From the IMG/VR virus record IMGVR_UViG_3300030329_003069, positions 1-38,012 of that record: 38,012 nt of DNA. One strand, 5' to 3'. This document shows, piece after piece, positions 1-7,575 of the stretch. This DNA is from a virus. The first letter of the stretch is position 1; each line of letters opens with the position of its first letter. Both the position numbers and the translations under genes were made by a program. Under the pieces are notes generated by a model. It was not told the origin of the DNA, made no database searches, and worked only from the letters and a program-made list of their open reading frames with translations.

Positions 1-35
1 CGTACGCATGTAAGGGCTGGCGATTGTGTGTTAAG

Positions 36-59
36 CTTTTAACTTTTAACTTTTAACTT
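36..59. repeat. Heptamer tandem repeat (CTTTTAA x3)
   Basis: The 7-bp unit CTTTTAA occurs three times in a row at 36-56, followed by a partial CTT. It is AT-rich in an otherwise mixed-composition leader. Such runs can be easily melted or bent DNA next to an origin or promoter, but nothing here proves a role. Confidence 0.7.
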
Positions 60-99
60 GTGGAGAATGTTAGACGTTGAGCTTTCCACTTATAGCTTT

Positions 100-200
100 G
101 ACAAAATGTCACTAGATCTGTCAGGTTTTGAACGTATTATGACAGAATGTCTAGGCAATGACAGAATGTCTCAGGTAAGGGAGTCACTTGTCATAATGTC
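100..200. repeat. Cluster of four operator-like GACANAATGTC sites
   Basis: Three copies of the interrupted palindrome GACA-NNN-TGTC lie at 100-110 (centre AAA), 141-151 (GAA) and 160-170 (GAA). A degenerate fourth copy, GTCATAATGTC, is at 190-200. All share the AATGTC half on the same strand. Centre-to-centre spacings are about 41, 19 and 30 bp, near four, two and three helical turns. That arrangement suits binding sites of a dimeric DNA-binding protein: an operator cluster for the late genes, or terminase or initiator sites. The candidate proteins in the window are the small-terminase candidate, the ribbon-helix-helix-like protein and the winged-helix proteins. The assignment is inference. 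Confidence 0.65.
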
Positions 201-241
201 ACTTCCTGCCCACCCTTCTAAAGCCTACGTGGTCCCTACAC

Positions 242-297
242 CCCAGGGGAATAGTGTGTAGTCCCAGGGGGGTAGTGTGTAATCCCAGGGGAATGAG
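242..297. repeat. 21-bp direct repeats (about 2.7 copies)
   Basis: The unit starting CCCAGGGG begins at 242, 263 and 284, an exact 21-bp period (two helical turns). The first two copies continue into a TAGTGTGTA block, and the third diverges after GGGGAAT. It resembles an iteron array for a sequence-specific binding protein (origin, packaging or regulatory site). The function is not established. Confidence 0.65.
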
Positions 298-431
298 GGC
301 TGAGACGGGGTCTTTGCTTTATAGGGGGGTTTAGTCATGGGGGGAGATCTCTATCTCTTTACCACACCCCATTTAAAGCTGGTCTACCAGGCGGGATGAC
401 AAAAGACAAAAGTTTCATGTACACAAAGGGG
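298..431. other. Non-coding leader, no clear feature
   Basis: No convincing gene or RNA was found here. The stretch has G-runs (for example GGGGGG at about 323-328 and 340-345), a short GAGATCTC palindrome near 345-352, and a near-direct repeat of GACAAAA around 398-411. No confident sigma-70 promoter was found anywhere in 1-569, so either promoter strength depends on phage factors or the promoter is not canonical. Confidence 0.4.
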
Positions 432-450
432 ACTTACTTTATAAGTAAGT
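432..450. repeat. 8-bp inverted repeat, ACTTACTT-TAT-AAGTAAGT
   Basis: Positions 432-439 and 443-450 are perfect reverse complements around a TAT centre. In DNA this is an operator-like palindrome and in RNA a short AU-rich hairpin. It begins the structured part of the leader just upstream of the first late gene. Confidence 0.6.
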
Positions 451-509
451 AGGAAGGACTTAACACGAAGCTATCGAGGACGTACTATAGAGTAAGCTAG
501 AAGGACCTA
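444..509 (+). repeat. 19-nt imperfect direct repeat pair
   Basis: The block at 444-462 (starts AGTAAGTAGG) and the block at 491-509 (starts AGTAAGCTAG) match at 15 of 19 positions and both contain AAGGAC. They lie 47 bp apart in the leader of the late operon. They could be paired protein-binding sites or remnants of a duplication. Confidence 0.5.
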
Positions 510-546
510 GTATGGAGCTACAAGGTATAGATTACGTCCTAGGTCC
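477..546 (+). promoter_or_regulatory. Leader with two mutually exclusive stems
   Basis: AGGACGTA (477-484) is perfectly complementary to TACGTCCT (533-540). GGACCTAG (503-510) is perfectly complementary to CTAGGTCC (539-546). The two downstream arms share bases 539-540, so both full stems cannot form at once. The structures end about 24 nt before the GTG start at 570. Competing stems of this kind are typical of attenuators or other leader-RNA switches, but no ligand class or terminator U-run is visible, so the regulatory role is inferred. Confidence 0.45.
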
Positions 547-569
547 GAATTGTAACGGAGGTTAAAACC

Positions 570-734
570 GTGTCAAGGAAAAAGTCACCAGTGTCAAAGA
601 AGATTAAGAAATTGAAGCGTGAAGGTAAGAGTAAGAAGCAGGCTGTGGCCACTGCGTTGTCGATGAAGAAAGCTGGACGTTTGACGAAGAGTGGTGCATA
701 CAAGAGGGTGAAGCCTAAGACGAGGAGTCGGTGA
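570..734 (+). CDS. Small very basic protein, DUF6496-like (54 aa)
   Basis: A 54-residue protein starts at GTG with a strong GGAGG site seven bases upstream. Nearly every third residue is Lys or Arg. The central segment GKSKKQAVATALSMKKAG resembles the small phage and bacterial DUF6496-type proteins, which carry a KKQAvAiALS..KAG core; this recognition is from memory of the family. Its stop overlaps the next start (TGATG), so it is translationally coupled to the packaging and head operon. Its charge suggests nucleic-acid binding, but no function is known. It is shorter than most gene callers accept. Confidence 0.7.
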   Translation: MSRKKSPVSKKIKKLKREGKSKKQAVATALSMKKAGRLTKSGAYKRVKPKTRSR

Positions 735-1123
735 TGGCAGTCTTACCTGATTATTTGAACCTGTCGTTGTTGCTTCGCATCAGCAACAAGCAGCAGACGG
801 ACATCGAGTACGAGTTGCCTGATGACATCCGTAAGTGGGAGGACTTTGTTCTCCCTGACGGGTACACACTTGTTCGGGGGACGATCCCGCCTGCTGCTAT
901 CGCTACGGTGGCGATGCCCGCCAACAGCGTCCTTGTGTTTGCCCAGACATCTGGGTCGGCCATTTTCCGGGTAACTGCGGGTGCCGTTGCTGGGTTTACC
1001 GGGACAATGTTTATGGCCGCTGCCGGGTCTGACGCTACGCTTGGGATTACTGCGCTGCAAATTACGGCTCCTGCTGCCCCGGCCCCTGCCATTGAATACA
1101 CCGTGCTCACGCTGCCCACATGA
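734..1123 (+). CDS. Hypothetical virion-region protein (129 aa)
   Basis: The ATG at 734 is preferred to the GTG at 731 because it is better spaced from GAGGAG and overlaps the upstream stop. The first 45 residues are polar. The C-terminal two thirds is small-residue and hydrophobic, with beta-like alternation (AVAGFTGTMFMAAAG, LGITALQITAPA), suggesting a small beta-sandwich such as a decoration or fibre-tip domain. It ends four bases into the next gene (ATGA). No family was recognised. Its place just before the terminase genes suggests a structural or packaging accessory protein. Confidence 0.65.
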   Translation: MAVLPDYLNLSLLLRISNKQQTDIEYELPDDIRKWEDFVLPDGYTLVRGTIPPAAIATVAMPANSVLVFAQTSGSAIFRVTAGAVAGFTGTMFMAAAGSDATLGITALQITAPAAPAPAIEYTVLTLPT

Positions 1124-1479
1124 GTGGTAAAAAGCCTGTGTCTAGCCTGGGGTTGCAGCTTGGCAACCTCCCTCCTGCTACGGTGGACGCTATGTTCGCT
1201 GGTCTTAGTTGGGAGGCTGAGAAGGCCCACGGGCCCGCTGTAAGGGCTGCAATCGCCGCTGTGTTCGCCTCGGCTACTGTGGAGGCTGATGTGATGGCGG
1301 ATGAGTCTGCCAGCCCCAGGGACAGGCTAGCCGCAGCCAAGCAATTCAAGCAGGGATTCATCGAAGCGTGTAAGCTCGTCTCTGCGCCCCCTACCGCCCG
1401 TGTGGCTACTGTGGTAGTGGATGACACTCGGGAGAGTGTTGATGTGGCGTTAGGGAGTTTGTATGGAGACGAGGGCTGA
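1120..1479 (+). CDS. Probable small terminase subunit (119 aa)
   Basis: This 119-residue protein lies directly upstream of the large terminase and overlaps it by 17 bases. That is the usual place for TerS, which recognises the packaging site and feeds DNA to TerL. The sequence is Ala-rich and predicted helical: an N-terminal segment up to about residue 60, then a second helix with SPRDRLAAAKQFKQGF, like the oligomerisation core of small terminases. No clear helix-turn-helix can be read by eye. The call rests mostly on size, composition and neighbourhood. Its start overlaps the upstream stop as ATGA. Confidence 0.5.
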   Translation: MSGKKPVSSLGLQLGNLPPATVDAMFAGLSWEAEKAHGPAVRAAIAAVFASATVEADVMADESASPRDRLAAAKQFKQGFIEACKLVSAPPTARVATVVVDDTRESVDVALGSLYGDEG

Positions 1480-3562
1480 GAGATTCAAGCAGGACTGTCT
1501 GTCGGACATAGACTTCTTTGCGTCCAACCCAGTAGCCCCTCTTTTCATCGCGCCGGAAGACGGGCCTATCGCGAAGGTAGAGCTTCGCCGGGTTCAAAAG
1601 CGCATCGCTCATATCGTCAACCGCCAGTGGTACACTAAGGGTTGCTTGCGGATTATCCTCTGCAAGGCACGGCGGATTGGGTCTACGACCTTCTTTTGTA
1701 TGGATGCCTTTCGTCAGGCAGCGCTCAAGCCGAACACCAATGTAGTGATCGGGGCCCAGCTAGACGATATGGCAGAGCGGATCCACGAAAGAAACCACAT
1801 CTTCTACGCAAACTACCCACCATCACTACGGCCAGAGAGAGCAGGAAGGAGTCGCTCGTTCAAAGAGCCGATGGACTTCAGGCGACATGTGACAGAGGAA
1901 GAGCTTATGGCATGGGAGAGGGGAGGACCCAAACCAGACCATGGACTCAACTCCTCCATCTCCATCTTCACCGAACGCACTCCGCTGGCCAGAACAGGTG
2001 CGACCATCCAGTACCTGCTACTCTCTGAGTTCGCCAAGTACAGAAACCAAAGCACCATCATCAAAGAGATGTTTCCCACCGTCAGGAGAGGCACCGGGGC
2101 CATCGTCATCGACACCACCGCTGAGGGCAGAGGGGACTCGTACAGCAGGCTGTGGGAAGAGGCAGTGGCTGGGCGCTCAGAGTTTGAGCCTGTGTTCGTC
2201 TCCTGGCTGGATGACGACCAACAATGCCACCAAGTGCCAGAGGCATACCAAGTTGAGCAGTTCTACCACTGGATGGCCTGTGTACAGCGAGAAGACGCAG
2301 GTGGGATAGAGAAGTACAGCAACAACCTAAACCTCAATGAGGACGAATCGCTGCTGCTCAGGGACTTCATCGTACCCAGATGGGCCAAGTCCTCCATGGA
2401 AGAGCAGGACAGATTGCACCCAATGGGGTGGATTTGCTGGAGAAGATGGGCGATCCAGGACAGATGTGACGGAAAAGTACAGATTTTCCGCAATCAATAC
2501 CCAACACACTGGCGAGAAGCATTCTTATCCAGCGCGATAACAATCTTCGATATGGGCCAAATTGCAGCCCAATCTGACCGCATTTCGACTGAAAAGCCCC
2601 CTGAACGCGGGGAATTGATAGAAATAAGCGGTAGAAGGGCCCTAGATGTGGACCAGCAGGCCATGATGGCGCAGGTAAGTCATACTAGGATGCAGGTAAA
2701 TTCTGGGATGTTTAGCTTTGTCAAGGAGAGCTTCGGCCCTCTACGCATTTATGAGCACCCTGTGGCTGGGGAGGAGTATATTATCTCGTCTGATTATGCG
2801 GAGGGTGTGAGTGACAACTGTGACTACAACACGATCCATGTCTATCGGCGGGGAGATAAGCTAGAGCAGGTGGCTCATTTCAGGGAGAAGTGTTACCCGG
2901 AGGAGTGTGCATCTGAGGCGTTGGCGTTGGGTGCGTACTACAACATGGCGTGGCAGATACCGGAGGTGAACTCTTGTGGTGCTGCGGCGTTGGCTCTGTT
3001 CAGGACGTGCTATCCGGTGCATCGGATCTTCAGACGTAAAGTTGCGGACAATGCGAGGAAGTTTTCGCCATCAGATTTGATGGGCTGGAAAATGACCGGA
3101 CGGTCCAAGGCAGAGGCCGTAGGGGGAGCTACAACCTATTGGAAGCAGGGGCTTTGCATCATCCGCAACAAAAATACGTTGAGGGAGTTGGAGGTCTTTG
3201 TAAAGAAGTCTTCCAGAATGTTGCCAGAGGCGATGGAGGGCACAGACCCAATTACGGGGGAGAGATACCACGACGATGAGGTCACAGCCTTTGTGCTCGC
3301 AATCTTTGCAAACAGGCAGCTTCCCTTTAAGGGAAGGTCTGTTGTGGAGCGGGAGTCGAAGGAGAAGAGGGAGTGCGCCCATCCAGTTATTGCTGGGGCC
3401 AAGTGCCTCAAGTGCCGCAAGGAGTTCCCCGAAGCAAAAGAAGAACCCTTGACTTTCGAGGCGCTACGCAAGATGGTTAAGGCCAGGAACAGCCAAGCTG
3501 GGAATAGGCGGGAATCTGCCATCGCCAATTTCTGGACAGGAGGGTGGGGTGCCATCCGCTAA
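1463..3562 (+). CDS. terL: Terminase large subunit, TerL (699 aa)
   Basis: TerL is the ATP-driven motor and nuclease that cuts concatemeric DNA and pumps it into the prohead through the portal. Visible here are a deviant Walker A (KARRIGSTT, residues 68-76), a Walker B-like LLLSEF (185-190, Glu189), a coupling motif DTTAEG (217-222), and an RNase H-like nuclease domain with Asp444 (IISSDYAEG) and Asp604-Asp605-Glu606 (DDEVTAF). A CxH-x7-CxxC cluster follows at residues 638-651 and looks like a small zinc-binding knuckle, which is not a standard part of TerL. The start at 1463 has an AGGGAG site inside the upstream gene. At 699 residues it is longer than typical TerL proteins (about 450-600). 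Confidence 0.93.
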   Translation: METRAERFKQDCLSDIDFFASNPVAPLFIAPEDGPIAKVELRRVQKRIAHIVNRQWYTKGCLRIILCKARRIGSTTFFCMDAFRQAALKPNTNVVIGAQLDDMAERIHERNHIFYANYPPSLRPERAGRSRSFKEPMDFRRHVTEEELMAWERGGPKPDHGLNSSISIFTERTPLARTGATIQYLLLSEFAKYRNQSTIIKEMFPTVRRGTGAIVIDTTAEGRGDSYSRLWEEAVAGRSEFEPVFVSWLDDDQQCHQVPEAYQVEQFYHWMACVQREDAGGIEKYSNNLNLNEDESLLLRDFIVPRWAKSSMEEQDRLHPMGWICWRRWAIQDRCDGKVQIFRNQYPTHWREAFLSSAITIFDMGQIAAQSDRISTEKPPERGELIEISGRRALDVDQQAMMAQVSHTRMQVNSGMFSFVKESFGPLRIYEHPVAGEEYIISSDYAEGVSDNCDYNTIHVYRRGDKLEQVAHFREKCYPEECASEALALGAYYNMAWQIPEVNSCGAAALALFRTCYPVHRIFRRKVADNARKFSPSDLMGWKMTGRSKAEAVGGATTYWKQGLCIIRNKNTLRELEVFVKKSSRMLPEAMEGTDPITGERYHDDEVTAFVLAIFANRQLPFKGRSVVERESKEKRECAHPVIAGAKCLKCRKEFPEAKEEPLTFEALRKMVKARNSQAGNRRESAIANFWTGGWGAIR

Positions 3563-3574
3563 TTGGCTCCTTTT

Positions 3575-3663
3575 GGGGACGACTGTCGTAGCGACAATTG
3601 GAACAAGTGCTTCGCTCCCTTGCACTCCAGTTGGCGCTTACCCCCCCATCGGCAGTCGTCCCC
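3575..3663 (+). ncRNA. Candidate structured RNA after terL
   Basis: The 119-base gap between terL and the next gene contains a perfect 11-bp closing stem (GGGGACGACTG at 3575-3585 with CAGTCGTCCCC at 3653-3663). Inside are a small TCG/CGA hairpin (3586-3594) and a longer hairpin pairing 3595-3602 with 3626-3633, continued by GTGC/GCAC (3607-3610 with 3622-3625). The T3598-G3630 pair is a valid U-G wobble only in plus-strand RNA. No U-run follows, so it is not an ordinary intrinsic terminator. It may be a processed mRNA element, a stability element, or a packaging-related RNA. Confidence 0.45.
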
Positions 3664-3681
3664 TGCTTACGAGGTGATTAA

Positions 3682-4359
3682 ATGTTGAATTTTTTTGCGG
3701 GCCTTGGTGGTGGTAATGTCATTCCTGCTATCAAGGGGAAGTCGCCCAAGGATTTTGCGCCTGCCGTGCCGGGGGCGGCACCCGGATTTGGGTCGCTTGC
3801 TGGCGGATCGAGCCCCTACCCCCAGAGTTGGGGCGTTGGAACCCAAAAAATCGGAGCCCCTCTCGCGCAACAGGCTGTTGGAGGGAATTACGGCACGATG
3901 CAGGTGCCGCTAACAAATGCCCCCCAGCGAGACCAGAGGGAGGCTGAGTTTTTGGTAGATATTGGGCTTGGGGCACTCAGGAATGCGTATGAGGCGACGC
4001 TCAGAAAAGAGAGCGCGGTGGCTGGAACGAGACCTCCCCCCACACCCGGAAGGATAGAGTCCTTTAGGCAGGGCATCGGAGCCCCCGCAGCGAAGCGGCA
4101 AAAACCGCATTTCCAGCAGCAGTTGCAGAGTGGAAATTTCCCATTGTTGCAGGGCAATTACCAGCCGCAAATGCAGCAGGTTGGCTTCCGGACGCAACCC
4201 ACTCCTCCCCCGATGTACGGCGGGTTCGGTACGGCAGCGCCCCAATTCCAGCAACCCCAATTCCAGCAACCCCAATTCCAGCAACCCCAATTCCAGCCGC
4301 GCCCTCAGTTTCAGCAGCAAGGACAGGCTCCCCAGTACGCCCAACACGGCAGGTACTAG
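3682..4359 (+). CDS. Gln/Pro-rich low-complexity protein (225 aa)
   Basis: A GAGGTG ribosome site precedes the ATG. The protein is largely disordered: a Gly/Pro-rich N-terminus (1-70), a more ordered charged segment (about 75-125, with REAEFLVDIGLGALRNAYEATL likely helical), then a Gln/Pro/Phe tail ending in repeated QFQQP units (about residues 188-208). It sits between terL and portal, where phages often carry head-assembly accessory proteins. No family was recognised. The tail could be a sticky, linker-like virion segment. Confidence 0.65.
   Translation: MLNFFAGLGGGNVIPAIKGKSPKDFAPAVPGAAPGFGSLAGGSSPYPQSWGVGTQKIGAPLAQQAVGGNYGTMQVPLTNAPQRDQREAEFLVDIGLGALRNAYEATLRKESAVAGTRPPPTPGRIESFRQGIGAPAAKRQKPHFQQQLQSGNFPLLQGNYQPQMQQVGFRTQPTPPPMYGGFGTAAPQFQQPQFQQPQFQQPQFQPRPQFQQQGQAPQYAQHGRY
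4243..4297 (+). repeat. 15-bp coding tandem repeat (QFQQP units)
   Basis: The unit CAATTCCAGCAACCC is repeated exactly at 4243, 4258 and 4273, with a fourth partial unit from 4288. It is in frame and encodes the pentapeptide series QFQQP. Perfect identity between copies means recent expansion by slippage, so the copy number may vary between relatives. Confidence 0.85.
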
Positions 4360-4782
4360 ATGAGTTGGACGGCACCGACTCCACCACATGAGCAAGAGGT
4401 CGTTGACCAAAGCTCAGTCCGTACCGGTGAGGCGGCTGGCGGGATTGGTGGTGGGATACTTGGGGCGGTAATTGGTTTTCTGGCAGGTGGCCCTCCTGGC
4501 GCTGTGGCTGGTGCCACCATTGGAAGCAGCGCTTTGTCTGGGGTTGGTGGTGCCATTGGCGCGACAGACACAGAGATTATAGAGGTTCCTGGCGGTGGCG
4601 GTGGATATGTCCAGAGTCCCCTGCCCTCTTATGGTGGAATTGCCATGGGTGACCCATGGTTGTGGGAGCAGTATTTCTCAAATGCAAAGAAAAACGAGAC
4701 GCCGGAACAGAACGAGCAGGCAAAAGCATTTGAGAGAATGCTTGCCGATGGGTACTTCAAGCCATCCCAGATGATTGGTTGA
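4360..4782 (+). CDS. Glycine-zipper protein (140 aa)
   Basis: It begins at the base after the previous stop. Residues about 26-68 form a Gly/Ala-rich hydrophobic stretch with GxxxG-type spacing (GGIGGGILGAVIGFLAGG, then GAVAGATIGSSALSGVGGAIG). This is the pattern of glycine-zipper membrane segments, as in outer-membrane and pore-associated proteins. The C-terminus is soluble (DPWLWEQYFSNAKK onwards). Lying just before portal, it may be a virion protein that inserts in a membrane during DNA entry. That role is inference; the glycine zipper is directly visible. Confidence 0.65.
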   Translation: MSWTAPTPPHEQEVVDQSSVRTGEAAGGIGGGILGAVIGFLAGGPPGAVAGATIGSSALSGVGGAIGATDTEIIEVPGGGGGYVQSPLPSYGGIAMGDPWLWEQYFSNAKKNETPEQNEQAKAFERMLADGYFKPSQMIG

Positions 4783-4788
4783 TTTCCA

Positions 4789-6852
4789 ATGGCCAAAGAC
4801 AAGGTATTAGAGTATGTGAAGCGGTGTGTGCGTCGCAACAAAGAGGCGCGCAAGCCGCTTGAGTGGCGCTGGTATGAGAACGCCGCTTTTGCTGCCGGGT
4901 ACTCCAACATTGATTATGATCCTCGCACTGCCCGGCCTGTGGTATTGGGCGGATCTTCTGATGAGTCCCCTTCTCCCCAGGTGCAGGACAAGCTCCGCAA
5001 GTACCACGCAAAGCTGGTGGCTCCCAGGATGATGCCCCAGTGCATACCGGCGACAAATGATAGGGACGCTCGCAAGAGGGCTGAGGTTGCCAACGCCCTC
5101 ATTCTTCACTTTTGGGAGAAGAGGGAGTTCATTTACGCAGATCATGCGGCCAAGATGAACATGATGGTTTTTGGCAATGGTTTGTGGTGCATGCAGTGGA
5201 ACCCTCGTGCTGGTGAGTGGGCGAAAGAGTATGTCTACAACTCTGGGGCTCCGGTGCTGGATGAGATGATGATTCCTGGCATGAACGATGCCGGTGAGCC
5301 AGTTCTGGTTGATGAGCCATTCGAGCGGGTTGTGGAGCCCAGGACATCAATGTGGCAGTCTGGATTGCCGCAGATTCGTTCTGTCCACCCATTTAATTTT
5401 TTTCCAGACCCGCAGTGGCGTCATCTGACATTAGAGCAGTGCCTGAATTACGCAGAACGAAAGTTCATGCCGCTGGATATGGTGGAGTATTACTTCCCAG
5501 ACGTGGACATGGACAAAGTCCAGGCGAAAGAGGTGTCAGAGGACCATTTCCTCTTCAGGGAGGTGGACCAGACGTTTGGGTTCCGCCATGACCAGGGGTC
5601 AATCGAGAACCAGAAGATGGTTGAGGTGTGGGATTTCTACCACTCTCCCGTTGTTATGAAGAGCATCGGCCTGGATCATCCCCGTGGGTTCCGGTGTATT
5701 TATGTAGGTGACCAGGTAATCGACTTGGTCGATGGCTTGCCATACAACCAGTACCCCCACACCACTTTTAGGGACCGTCAGTACAGTGACCGGGGTTGGG
5801 GCATGTGCGTGACTGACGTTTTGCGGATGGCCCAGCGTAGGTTGGACTTGGTGGAGAGAATTCAGATCCGCGCCGCAGAGAGGAGCGCTGACCCGCCAAT
5901 CCTGAAACCGCAGGGGTCAAATGACCAATCATTCCAGGGGCGACCGGGCGAGATATACGAGTACACCCCATATGGAGAGGAAAAGCCTACGTTTATGATG
6001 CCGCCCCCGTTTTCAGGGGAATATCAGTACATGCGAACAAATGCCATGACTGACCTGGAGACATTAAGCCTCACATCAGCGCCTGTTGGCGGTCAGTCTC
6101 CTGCGAAAGGAGAGAGTGGCGCGTACTTAGATCGCCTACTTGAGGAGAATCAGGTTGCGATGTCACCGACTGTCCAGGAGATCGAAGCATCTCAGGCTCA
6201 CCAAGCAAATGCTTTGGTTAAGCTGTGCCAAGACCATTTGCCGGTTGGGTACAAATTCGCGGCGCTTGGAATTGATAAGATCCCCCAGGTTGAGGTTTTT
6301 GACGGGGAGGATTTCAACCTGCTTGAAATCAGAATGGTTCCCGGCTCTGCGTCGATGACGTACCCAGGTCAATTGCGAACATCTGTCATGCAATTAGCCG
6401 CCAATGGGATTTTGACAGATGAAAGCCCGAAATCAGCGATCATTACGGAACTGATGCTTGGAGCGCCAATGGCAGCAAAGCTAACTGATTTGGATGAGCC
6501 GGGAGATAAAGCGGTTGCCGAGTTGAATATCCGGAGGATTCTTGATGGCGCTAATCCTTATTTTAAGCCGTGGATGAACCATGAGAAACATATTGCCTCG
6601 TTGCTTGCGTTTATGAGGTCTCCTAAATTCTTTTTGGAAACAACATTTGACCAACAACAAAAACTTGAGGCATTGTTGGCACAGCATCAGTCTGCTATTG
6701 CTCCGCAACAGGGAATGGAGCAACAGGGTCAGCAGCAACCGGGTGCTCCGCAAGCTGCTCCACGGGGAGCAGCCCAGGTTCCGGCTGCTGCTTCAGGGTT
6801 TACAGGAGAGCTAGGGCGAGGGAAGAGCCCATTAGAGCTTCTGAAGGGGTAA
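4789..6852 (+). CDS. Portal protein (head-tail connector, 687 aa)
   Basis: The portal is the dodecameric ring through which TerL packages DNA and to which the tail attaches. The sequence has the usual mixed alpha/beta portal layout. A helical start contains KPLEWRWYENAAFAAGY, followed by a wing region (FNFFPDPQWRH, about residues 202-212). A long central helix holds MAQRRLDLVERIQIRAAERS, followed by PPILKPQGS. A Gln/Ala/Pro-rich disordered tail covers about 625-687. Length (about 690-720) and its place between packaging genes and scaffold/capsid match podovirus-type portals. The ribosome site is weak, so expression may depend on coupling to the upstream gene. Confidence 0.85.
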   Translation: MAKDKVLEYVKRCVRRNKEARKPLEWRWYENAAFAAGYSNIDYDPRTARPVVLGGSSDESPSPQVQDKLRKYHAKLVAPRMMPQCIPATNDRDARKRAEVANALILHFWEKREFIYADHAAKMNMMVFGNGLWCMQWNPRAGEWAKEYVYNSGAPVLDEMMIPGMNDAGEPVLVDEPFERVVEPRTSMWQSGLPQIRSVHPFNFFPDPQWRHLTLEQCLNYAERKFMPLDMVEYYFPDVDMDKVQAKEVSEDHFLFREVDQTFGFRHDQGSIENQKMVEVWDFYHSPVVMKSIGLDHPRGFRCIYVGDQVIDLVDGLPYNQYPHTTFRDRQYSDRGWGMCVTDVLRMAQRRLDLVERIQIRAAERSADPPILKPQGSNDQSFQGRPGEIYEYTPYGEEKPTFMMPPPFSGEYQYMRTNAMTDLETLSLTSAPVGGQSPAKGESGAYLDRLLEENQVAMSPTVQEIEASQAHQANALVKLCQDHLPVGYKFAALGIDKIPQVEVFDGEDFNLLEIRMVPGSASMTYPGQLRTSVMQLAANGILTDESPKSAIITELMLGAPMAAKLTDLDEPGDKAVAELNIRRILDGANPYFKPWMNHEKHIASLLAFMRSPKFFLETTFDQQQKLEALLAQHQSAIAPQQGMEQQGQQQPGAPQAAPRGAAQVPAAASGFTGELGRGKSPLELLKG

Positions 6853-6855
6853 GTG

Positions 6856-7557
6856 ATGAGTAAAAGTGCAGAGGAACGGATTGCAGAACTTGAAGGACAG
6901 ATAAAGGCGCGGGATGCGGAGTCTGCTAAGATTAAGCAGAACTACAACACCCTCTACAAGCACATGCAGGAGGCGGAAAGAGCCGCCATGTACTATAAGG
7001 GACAAATTGATTCCGGTCCTCCGCAGCAGGCGCAAGCAGCGCCAGAGGTGGACTTGTCCCAATTTACAGATGCCGGTGTCGATCCGAGTAAGATCGAATC
7101 CTACATCGAACGCATTGTGCGCGAGCGGATCGACCCACGATTGGCGGAAGCCGAAAGGGTGGCAACTGATGCTCTCCAGCAGACTGCTGGTAGAGAGGTT
7201 GACCGCGCTCTTCAGAGTTTCAAGGAAAGCAACCCAACCTCTGGGCAAATCATGGATTTTGAGCGCTTGGTCCTGATGGACGCGAGTGACGAGATCCGAC
7301 GCAGGCAAAACATTGGTGAGCCTGTGGATGACATCAAGAAGATCGCTGTTGATGCCGCGAATAATCGAGTGAAGGTGTATAGCGCCCAGCAAGAGAATCT
7401 CCAAAAGGAGAATGCGCGTCGAAGAGAGGAGGCCCATAAAAAGGCTATGCTCCCAGACGTGTTCGCGGCAGCAGGCTTTGAAGAGGCTCCCACAGCGCCG
7501 AAGAGTGCCAAGGAAGCTGGGGACCTCTTGGACAAACTGTTGCACAGCCGCCAGTAG
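6856..7557 (+). CDS. Scaffolding protein (233 aa)
   Basis: The protein is highly charged and helical. An N-terminal coiled coil (about residues 1-50, SAEERIAELEGQIKARDAES) is followed by a Gln/Pro linker, more helices (ESYIERIVRERIDPRLAEAE) and a basic Lys/Arg-rich helix near the C-terminus (KENARRREEAHKKAM). Scaffolds direct capsid assembly and are then lost from the head; they are typically coiled-coil proteins encoded between portal and capsid, as here. ATG 6856 is preferred to GTG 6853 because of spacing from AAGGGG. Confidence 0.8.
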   Translation: MSKSAEERIAELEGQIKARDAESAKIKQNYNTLYKHMQEAERAAMYYKGQIDSGPPQQAQAAPEVDLSQFTDAGVDPSKIESYIERIVRERIDPRLAEAERVATDALQQTAGREVDRALQSFKESNPTSGQIMDFERLVLMDASDEIRRRQNIGEPVDDIKKIAVDAANNRVKVYSAQQENLQKENARRREEAHKKAMLPDVFAAAGFEEAPTAPKSAKEAGDLLDKLLHSRQ

Positions 7558-7575
7558 CGGCTTAGGAGAATTGAG

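Noticed and set aside
58-261. 67-codon rightward frame through the leader repeats
   Set aside because: It is made largely of the GACANAATGTC repeats, starts from TTG, has no ribosome site and does not resemble a protein.
460-491. Sigma-70 promoter from TTAACA (460-465) and TATAGA (486-491)
   Set aside because: The spacer would be 20 bp, longer than the usual 16-18, and the boxes are imperfect, so the call is not supported.
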